Shown here: positions 15,620-20,501 of the stretch, one piece after another
Numbering within the stretch: the first letter of the stretch is position 1
How the letters are laid out: every line of letters starts with the position of its first letter
Assembly: GCA_905202055.1 (NCBI GenBank)
Contig: CAJKQK010000036.1
Location: 1 to 20,501 of the forward strand
DNA length: 20,501 bases
Direction: 5' to 3'
DNA from: an uncultured Oxalobacter sp.
GTDB taxonomy: Bacteria; Pseudomonadota; Gammaproteobacteria; Burkholderiales; Burkholderiaceae_D
Notes under the pieces: model-generated
What the model was told of the DNA's origin: nothing
Database searches by the model: none
The model's input: only the letters and a program-made list of their open reading frames with translations
Made by a program: the position numbers and the translations under genes

Positions 15620-16618
15620 TTAAGCGGTTTTGACTTTTGTTTCAGTGTCGGTAATCGCTTCGCACGTGCGAATCGGAATACCCGCATATGACGTAACCTG
15701 ACGTCCTGCAACGGTTTCCCGGGTCAGTTGGTATTTGGCGTTGTCTTTCAGTTGCAGGCGCAACATTTCCCTGCTGGTCTTGTTCATGTACCATGCCAGA
15801 CGGCCTTTCGATGTGCTCTTGATGCGTTCCAGCGCGATTTCCATCAGCTGGCAGATATCCGCGCCTGTGGAGCGGTCGGCTTTCAGATTGGCGGTGTCGA
15901 AAATGATCCTGACGATATATCGCCAGTCGCGAACCGTCAGGCCGGGTTTCCACGCATACCGAGAAGCATAGGCACGGAAACGATTGTTGTTTTCATCGAA
16001 AGCGTCGATTTCTCCCAGGTCTTCTGCCGAGAATCCCGCCTTTGAACCTTTGGGATAAATACCATGTGCCGTTGAATCGTCCCACGCAATCAACCAGATG
16101 GATGTGTTTGTCGCTTTTGTCGTGTTCTGGTATTCGCAAAGTATGTTCTTGCCGTTTGGTGCAGTCGCGTCCGAATAACGGGGCGCAAGACCGGTAAACG
16201 TCCCAGGCGTCTTGACTTCCGATCCATAAAACAAGCAATTCGCGAAAGCCTGCGTCATGCCTTCCAGGTGCGCCATGTCTTCACGCAAACGGAATGCCGC
16301 GGCATTGCCATTCAGATCAGCCAGATCCTTGTCGATCTCGGAACGGGCTTCCATCATCGCGCAAGTGTCCTGAATAACAGCTGTCGTACCCTTTGATGGC
16401 GGTACGCCTTGATACATTTTTCGCCAGATTGGCGTCGGCAAACCGGTGCGTATTGATGTTTTATGTGCGTCCGAACTATTGCACTCGACCCACGGAATGT
16501 CATCGAGAATTTCGTTTTCCTCGTGAAGCAATTCAATGACAACCGGCAGCTTGCCGTTTGCATCGGTCTCTTTCGCCACATCGAGCAGCGTTTTGTTGTT
16601 TGAAGCTAGAATACCCAT
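15620..16618 (-). CDS. Major capsid protein, Bbp17-like (HK97 fold)
   Basis: A 332-residue protein with a very strong SD (TAGGAGG, 5 bases before the ATG), as expected for the most abundant virion protein. Motifs of the BPP-1 type capsid family are clear: VIELLHEENEILDDIPWVE (about 27-45), RTGLPTPIWRKMYQGVPPSKGT (split here by a Lys-Met variant), IDKDLADLNGNAAAFR, QAFANCLFYG, FTGLAPRYSD, TSIWLIAWDDSTAHGIYPKG and WKPGLTVRDWRYIVRI. It forms the icosahedral shell; the HK97-type fold is known for BPP-1. There is no N-terminal protease-cleaved delta region, and a separate scaffold gene lies directly upstream. I am sure of the role. Confidence 0.92.
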   Translation of the reverse strand: MGILASNNKTLLDVAKETDANGKLPVVIELLHEENEILDDIPWVECNSSDAHKTSIRTGLPTPIWRKMYQGVPPSKGTTAVIQDTCAMMEARSEIDKDLADLNGNAAAFRLREDMAHLEGMTQAFANCLFYGSEVKTPGTFTGLAPRYSDATAPNGKNILCEYQNTTKATNTSIWLIAWDDSTAHGIYPKGSKAGFSAEDLGEIDAFDENNNRFRAYASRYAWKPGLTVRDWRYIVRIIFDTANLKADRSTGADICQLMEIALERIKSTSKGRLAWYMNKTSREMLRLQLKDNAKYQLTRETVAGRQVTSYAGIPIRTCEAITDTETKVKTA

Positions 16619-16638
16619 ATTTTCCTCCTAAAAAATGA

Positions 16639-17235
16639 CTAGCCGAACAGTTTTTGTGCAGCGTCGTCAAATGTCCTGATTCCCTTGCTACCCACCTGAC
16701 CAGTCACGGTTCCGTCTTCTGTCAGCGTCTTGCCGACACGGTAGAAAAACCGGATCATTTCCGGGTTTTTTCCGAGACCGGTCGTTTCCAGAAATTGTTT
16801 GATTTCGGGCGTGCCGTAGGTATCCAATGCCTTTTTTGCAATGGACAAGTTTGCATTCAATGCCGCACCACCGAATTCCTTGTCGTTTTGGGACTGATTG
16901 ACCCAATCATTCGTCTGACGAGTCACGTTATCTTCATCCATCCGGTTCAGGATTTCTGACGCATCTTTCAGTAATGCTGTGGCATTCTCCTGATTCATGC
17001 CGTACTTTTTGGCCAGACCGGAATAACTGTCGATAAAGGCCGGATCGATGTCCGATCCTTCAAAGGTTTTCGGATCAATCTTCCAGTCCGTATCCGGCAA
17101 CGTACCATTCGTCCCCTTGTCCGGTCCCTGTACCGGCATACTGCCTGCCGGATCGGCCGTTTGTGTCGCGGTATCCGTTTCCTGAGCGCCACCCGCCGTG
17201 TTATCCGTCATCGTTTCGTTTCCTGTTTCGTTCAT
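16639..17235 (-). CDS. Capsid scaffold / assembly protein
   Basis: A 198-residue acidic protein directly before the major capsid gene, the place of T7 gp9. Residues 1-50 are a low-complexity, Thr/Gly/Asp/Gln-rich disordered stretch. Then come WKIDPKTFEG and a helical region (about 65-150: GLAKKYGMNQENATALLKDA, NDWVNQSQNDKEFGG) typical of podophage scaffolds. The C-terminus is FDDAAQKLFG, a short amphipathic helix of the kind that contacts capsid subunits. The ATG overlaps the previous stop as ATGA, with GGAG 11 bases upstream. A second ATG at codon 9 with AGGAAAC upstream is a possible alternative start. The protein would be lost from mature heads; this is inferred from the family. Confidence 0.8.
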   Translation of the reverse strand: MNETGNETMTDNTAGGAQETDTATQTADPAGSMPVQGPDKGTNGTLPDTDWKIDPKTFEGSDIDPAFIDSYSGLAKKYGMNQENATALLKDASEILNRMDEDNVTRQTNDWVNQSQNDKEFGGAALNANLSIAKKALDTYGTPEIKQFLETTGLGKNPEMIRFFYRVGKTLTEDGTVTGQVGSKGIRTFDDAAQKLFG

Positions 17236-17498
17236 CGGTTTTCAGTCTCCATTTTCAAAAACACCTGTTTGTCGAAATCCAGCAAGGCCGACTGGATATC
17301 CAACCCGATATCCCGCCTCCCCTGCGCATACGAAAGCATCATGGTGTCACTGGAAAAATTGCTGGCATCAATGGCGCATACCTGATGTAACAACCGCCAT
17401 ACGAAACGTCTGCCCAGCGCATGTCCCATGACATAGGCCAGCTCGTCATCCCGCCGCTTCTTCACCTCGGCCAGTTCAACTTGCATCTCTTCATCCAT
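17232..17498 (-). CDS. Bbp19-like small phage protein
   Basis: An 88-residue protein between portal and scaffold. The core GRRFVWRLLHQVCAI, followed by YAQGRRDIGLDIQSAL, matches the Bbp19-type domain found at this site in BPP-1-like phages. Its function is not known to me; position suggests a role in head assembly. The ATG lies inside the last codons of the portal gene (8-base overlap), and the portal codons for Gly-Gly (GGAGG) serve as its SD. The N-terminal 20 residues are highly charged (MDEEMQVELAEVKKRRDDE). Its stop overlaps the scaffold ATG. The length is usual for the family. Confidence 0.7.
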   Translation of the reverse strand: MDEEMQVELAEVKKRRDDELAYVMGHALGRRFVWRLLHQVCAIDASNFSSDTMMLSYAQGRRDIGLDIQSALLDFDKQVFLKMETENR

Positions 17499-19128
17499 TC
17501 ATGCCTCCATAGCCCTGTAATTGCTGCATGACCTCGCCAAGATTCTGAGTGTCGATCTGCGACATGTCTTTCGTGGTTTGTGCTTGTGCTGCCTGTGCCA
17601 TCATGTCTTGCTGCTGGGCCTGCTGTTCGGCCCGTTGTTGTCTGATCATCGCGACGTCCCGCCCGGACACAATGGTTTTCGGGTTGACGCCCAATGCATC
17701 GGCCAGATCATCAACCGCCGCATCAGCGTCGAATTTATCCAGCACGTCCGGCTTCAGCTGGGCCATGACCCCCAGTGAATTCATAAAACGGCTCTGACTG
17801 TTGGCGGATGTCATTTTCTGAGCCTGTGCCAGTACTGATGTGTATTCGATGACGATTTCCTGACCGTGCAGCTCATCAGGCAATGGCGGGACAATGCCTG
17901 CTTCCAACATCTTGTCGAATGTCATTTCGATCAGTGGCGACAACAGTTCGTTGTCCAGCCGTTCCAGAACCGGCCCCAGCATCAGCATTTTTTCTGACTG
18001 TCGTTCCGCCACCTCGGTCGCTGTCATCTGTCCCGTCTGCTGGTCAAACATCATGAACAGGTCGGTATAAAATGACGCATTGATCCGTTCCCTCACGTCC
18101 ACTATATCCGCCAGCAAACCGGACAAATCGGGACGGATTTCATATGCGCTGCGTACTGCCGCCATTTCGGCTGCGTTGGCGTAAATCACCCCACCCGGAA
18201 GCAGGTTCACTCCCGCATTTTTCAGGCTGGCAGGGATCAGGCGTGTCGGATTGTTCTGCTGATCGATACCTTGCCCCTTGCGCAATTGTTCCACCTGTAA
18301 CTGTTTAATGTCTGGAAGCGCAAACATGGACGGCGATATGCCGTAGTCGTCCATGACATCCCATCGCGGGGCCAATACCGGAAAACGTTTGTATCCGGAT
18401 TCCCGCAAGATTTCGCCGGACGCCATCAGATAAACCGAACGGAAAGGCATATCCGTATTTTTATGGCTGTTGACGTTCCGCGTTGTCCGGGGCTCAATAG
18501 CGTGGATCACGGTAAACAAGGCGTCATAGTTCCCGTTTTCGTACTGGTTCATCACTTGAGACGGACAGCTTTTGCCGAACATTTCGACCAATGCTTTCAC
18601 TGTCATCTGGAATTCTCGGTACAGGGTATCCACAACACCATACATATCGGTGGCGATGCAGTATTCGCCCGCCGTCAGCGGATAGCCATGTACGATGTTA
18701 TCGTAATGCCCATTCATGATTGCTGGCCCAGTCCCGAAAAGCCCCAGTTCGTCGTAAATCGTGTGCAGGACGCGATAAACGTTGCTCTTCGAAAAGACGC
18801 GCCTCATAATCGTCGCCACGTCATAACACCATGACTTGACTTGCATGTTTTTCGCCAGATCGGGATCGGCTGTTGTTAAGCCAAACCAGGGACGCGCCGG
18901 AGACGTCATGCCTGACATCAGCCCGGCAGACAGAATTCGCTGTGACCGTGCAGGCGTGGAATCAAGAATCTTTTTGCTGTTTGCACCACGCAAATTCCGG
19001 TTCGTAACGAAATATCTGCCGCGGAACGGATTGACGTAATCGGTCACATCCTGCCAGATCGGCAAGATGTGCGAGCGCTCGTTTTTGAGCACTTGCCAAC
19101 GTTTGGTGATTTGCTGAGACAAGGCCAT
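17491..19128 (-). CDS. Portal (head-to-tail connector) protein
   Basis: A 545-residue protein, close to T7 gp8 (about 535). I prefer ATG 19128, with GGTGG 6 bases upstream; TTG 19140 and GTG 19137 lie inside the previous gene. The protein begins MALSQQITKRWQVLKNERS, then IWQDVTDYVNPFRGRYF, SARL-like RILSAGLMSGMTSPARPWFGL and LHTIYDELGLFGTGPAIM, all familiar from the T7-type head-tail connecting protein family. Later motifs are YGISPSMFALPDIKQLQ, FMMFDQQTGQMTATEVAERQSEK and LLSPLIEMTFDKML. The dodecamer forms the DNA entry pore at one capsid vertex and the platform for the terminase and the adaptor. The C-terminal 60 residues are Gln/Met-rich and probably disordered. No terminase gene is near it in the window. 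Confidence 0.93.
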   Translation of the reverse strand: MALSQQITKRWQVLKNERSHILPIWQDVTDYVNPFRGRYFVTNRNLRGANSKKILDSTPARSQRILSAGLMSGMTSPARPWFGLTTADPDLAKNMQVKSWCYDVATIMRRVFSKSNVYRVLHTIYDELGLFGTGPAIMNGHYDNIVHGYPLTAGEYCIATDMYGVVDTLYREFQMTVKALVEMFGKSCPSQVMNQYENGNYDALFTVIHAIEPRTTRNVNSHKNTDMPFRSVYLMASGEILRESGYKRFPVLAPRWDVMDDYGISPSMFALPDIKQLQVEQLRKGQGIDQQNNPTRLIPASLKNAGVNLLPGGVIYANAAEMAAVRSAYEIRPDLSGLLADIVDVRERINASFYTDLFMMFDQQTGQMTATEVAERQSEKMLMLGPVLERLDNELLSPLIEMTFDKMLEAGIVPPLPDELHGQEIVIEYTSVLAQAQKMTSANSQSRFMNSLGVMAQLKPDVLDKFDADAAVDDLADALGVNPKTIVSGRDVAMIRQQRAEQQAQQQDMMAQAAQAQTTKDMSQIDTQNLGEVMQQLQGYGGMNG

Positions 19129-19129
19129 G

Positions 19130-19402
19130 TCAGCCACCAAGTAGGGTTTTCTTTTTCTTTTGGCTGCTGCTTAGCGTGACACCATCCGCCCCAGTCAACA
19201 TGGTCGATCCCAACCCGGATATATTTTCAGACTTGATCGTGTCGATGTCCGGATTTTTTGCATTGGCCGCATTGATTTGCTGTTGCGCCAGATTCGCCTG
19301 TTGTTGTGCTATGGCATTAGCCTCACGCATGGCTCTTTCCTGTTTTTTTGCTGCGCTTGAACCCGTTAAAATTCCGGTTACACTTTTTACGACTCCACCC
19401 AT
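19130..19402 (-). CDS. Small portal-proximal protein with KKKTLLGG tail (90 aa)
   Basis: I chose ATG 19402, preceded by AGGAGAGG at 6 bases; an upstream TTG at 19420 has no SD. The N-terminal part (MGGVVKSVTGILTG) is Gly-rich and mildly hydrophobic. A helix rich in Gln, Ala and Asn follows (residues about 18-50: AIAQQQANLAQQQINAANA). The C-terminus is GSTMLTG, 11 residues, then KKKTLLGG, nearly the same as that of the preceding gene. I do not know its function. Position before the portal and small size suggest a minor virion or assembly protein. Its last Gly-Gly codons give the portal SD. Confidence 0.7.
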   Translation of the reverse strand: MGGVVKSVTGILTGSSAAKKQERAMREANAIAQQQANLAQQQINAANAKNPDIDTIKSENISGLGSTMLTGADGVTLSSSQKKKKTLLGG

Positions 19403-19416
19403 AATCCTCTCCTGAT

Positions 19417-19728
19417 TCAACCACCCAACAGGGTTTTCTTTTTCATTCGGCCGCCACCCAATGTCGTACTTTCTGAACCGGTCAACATAGTCGAACCGTT
19501 TTCTGATTGCTCTGGTGCCGAACCTCCATCAGATGAATTTGCCCCGGCGGCACTTTGTTGCGGTTGTTCAGAAGCCCCTTGTTGTGGCGCCTTTGATGCA
19601 CCTTGTTGCATCAACGCATCTATCTTCGGCCCGTAAGTTCGAGACCAAATCTTTTCACCAAATCTCGCTTTGATTCCATTCACAACCCCCATCGCGACTG
19701 GGTTTCTACTCTGAATCAATCCGGCCAT
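19417..19728 (-). CDS. Small portal-proximal protein with KKKTLLGG tail (103 aa)
   Basis: A 103-residue protein starting inside the end of the gp13-like gene (23-base overlap), with AGGGA as SD. Residues 1-42 have a short ordered segment (GLIQSRNPVAMGVVNGIKA, then FGEKIWSRTYGPKID). Residues 43-80 are disordered and rich in Gln, Ala, Ser and Gly, with the repeated phrase QQGAS. The last 26 residues (GSTMLTG, 11 residues, KKKTLLGG) match the tail of the next gene at 17 of 26 positions without gaps. The function is unknown; a shared binding partner for the two tails is the simplest inference. Confidence 0.7.
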   Translation of the reverse strand: MAGLIQSRNPVAMGVVNGIKARFGEKIWSRTYGPKIDALMQQGASKAPQQGASEQPQQSAAGANSSDGGSAPEQSENGSTMLTGSESTTLGGGRMKKKTLLGG

Positions 19729-20179
19729 AATTTTTCCCTGTACCTATCCTCAAATGTTGATAAACCGCCCTGAACCCACGACGGGTGTACATTCGTACCG
19801 CCCCAGCAGACGCAACGCATTCAATCCAGTCTGCGTCATATTCATCACGACAAAATTCCTGAAACGGCGGCAGAAACGCTTCGATGAATTGGTCCAGATT
19901 CTTTCCGGCAATTGCCAGTACATTGACAGATTTCGCCCGTGGGTACTGCACAGGCTGGAACGCAAGAGCCATAGTGACTTCTCCGTTTTTGCGTGCCACG
20001 CCAATAATGATCTCGCCAGATGCTGACATCAGACGCAGATCATCCAAATTGAACTCTCCACCATCTATTCTTTCTACGACTCGCAAAAATAAAGGAGCGA
20101 TATCATCCCAAATCGCCAGTGCTTTTTCGGGCGTAAGAAATTTAAGTGTTGTATCTTTGAAAATGAAATTGGCTGTCAT
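19706..20179 (-). CDS. T7 gp13-like / GNAT-like phage protein
   Basis: First gene of the operon in the window, 157 residues from ATG 20179. The frame extends upstream to TTG 20260, but that would overlap the divergent promoter region. No start has a clear SD. The C-terminal half, with DADWIECVASAGAVRMYTRRGFRAVYQHLRI, has the layout of a GNAT acetyltransferase end (a strand, a helix after S-G-A-V-R, then G-F). It also resembles the end of T7 gp13, a virion assembly protein with the related phrase HIRFLKTIGAVF. An acetyl-CoA loop (Q/RxxGxG/A) is not evident, so catalysis is doubtful and a structural use of the fold is more likely. In T7 gp13 sits between nozzle and gp14; here the gene stands before the portal. 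Confidence 0.6.
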   Translation of the reverse strand: MTANFIFKDTTLKFLTPEKALAIWDDIAPLFLRVVERIDGGEFNLDDLRLMSASGEIIIGVARKNGEVTMALAFQPVQYPRAKSVNVLAIAGKNLDQFIEAFLPPFQEFCRDEYDADWIECVASAGAVRMYTRRGFRAVYQHLRIGTGKNYGRIDSE

Positions 20180-20289
20180 GTCAATGAGTATATGAGCACT
20201 CATCAAAAGACATGGGACACTCATATCTTGTAGTGCATTTGTTTTACTTTTGATATACAATGTTTTACATAACTGAAAGGAGGTGCATC
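20180..20289. promoter_or_regulatory. Divergent control region between virion operon and antitoxin gene
   Basis: About 110 bases separate the two divergent starts. On the plus strand TGaTATACA (20251-20259) is a good extended -10 for the antitoxin gene. The direct repeat GTTTTAC at 20241-20247 and 20262-20268, 21 bases apart (two helical turns), brackets it and may be an operator. On the left side ATGAG/CTCAT half-sites cluster: 20184-20188, the inverted pair 20192-20203, and 20219-20224. On the minus strand TATACT (20192-20187) could be a -10 for the virion operon. The transcript would then start near the ATG, which fits the missing SD, but no good -35 is visible. DinJ/RelB antitoxins commonly repress their own promoters; which repeats they would bind here is inference. 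Confidence 0.45.
20275..20284 (+). promoter_or_regulatory. Strong Shine-Dalgarno of the antitoxin gene
   Basis: AAAGGAGGT lies about 6 bases before ATG 20290. It is a near-perfect anti-16S match and fixes the start. Confidence 0.8.
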
Positions 20290-20501
20290 ATGGCAAAAGA
20301 TGCAAACATCAATATCCGAATCGAAAAAGAAGTGAAATCAAATGCAGAGGCGTTATTTTCCAGTTTTGGAATTACCGTCTCGGATGCAATCAAGATATTT
20401 CTGCATCAGTCTTTAATGGCGGGTGGGCTGCCATTTGAAGTCCGTCAGCCCCGTTATAATCGCGATACGGAATTGGCAATGGATGAAGCAAGGAAAATCA
20501 T
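20290..20501 (+). CDS. DinJ/RelB-family antitoxin (5' part)
   Basis: Seventy codons are open to the right edge; the C-terminus and the presumed toxin gene lie outside. The N-terminus MAKDANINIRIEKEVKSNAE is the beta strand plus helix of a ribbon-helix-helix DNA-binding domain. FSSFGITVSDAIKIFLHQS and GLPFEV are hallmarks of the DinJ/RelB family. These proteins neutralise a YafQ/RelE-type mRNA endonuclease and repress their own operon. The toxin-binding C-terminal region begins near NRDTELAMDEA. It is the only plus-strand gene I accept in the window, divergent from the virion operon. In a prophage such a pair could act as an addiction module or in defence; that is inference. Confidence 0.88.
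   Translation, partial: MAKDANINIRIEKEVKSNAEALFSSFGITVSDAIKIFLHQSLMAGGLPFEVRQPRYNRDTELAMDEARKI

Noticed and set aside
20180..20260. 27-residue N-terminal extension of the gp13-like protein from TTG 20260
   Set aside because: It lies in the divergent control region, has no SD, and its residues do not look like a domain part.

Overview
The window is most likely a prophage, or prophage-like island, in a Gram-negative bacterium. A betaproteobacterial (Burkholderiales-type) host is my best guess, because the virion genes resemble the module of Bordetella podophage BPP-1. The host itself cannot be fixed from this sequence.

Layout. (1) Positions 1-1210, minus strand: the first 403 codons of a signal-peptide-bearing surface protein built from about a dozen beta-solenoid repeats of the type V/I-S-G-G-T...I-Y-G-G. 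It runs off the left edge. (2) 1211-1588: an AT-rich gap and a tiny leftover reading frame, probably the left edge of the phage DNA. (3) 1589-20179, minus strand, read right to left: one tight operon of thirteen phage virion genes with overlaps or gaps of at most 20 bases. In transcription order these are a T7 gp13-like/GNAT-like protein, two small proteins with the same C-terminal tail, portal, a Bbp19-like small protein, scaffold, major capsid protein (Bbp17-like), cement protein (Bbp16-like), tail tube A-like adaptor, tail tube B-like nozzle with an FN3-like insert, a T7 gp14-like core protein, a lytic transglycosylase core protein, and a giant 2760-residue ejection protein. (4) 20180-20289: a divergent control region. 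(5) 20290-20501, plus strand: the start of a DinJ/RelB-type antitoxin gene, cut by the right edge.

How they work together. Scaffold, capsid and cement proteins would build the head. Portal, adaptor and nozzle would form the short tail. The last three genes take the place of T7 gp14-gp15-gp16, the internal core that is ejected into the cell envelope ahead of the DNA. The giant protein has a membrane-active C-terminal ejection region. Its middle carries effector-like domains: two LPD3-type domains, an ADP-ribosyltransferase-like domain and an HExxH metallopeptidase. It may therefore deliver enzymes into the infected cell together with the DNA.

The main points for follow-up are the architecture of the giant protein, with one LPD3-like domain apparently nested in a known motif junction; the identical C-terminal tails of the two small portal-proximal proteins; and the antitoxin gene placed at the head of the virion operon. 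No terminase, integrase, tail fibre, lysis gene, reverse transcriptase, RNA gene or CRISPR array was found in the window.
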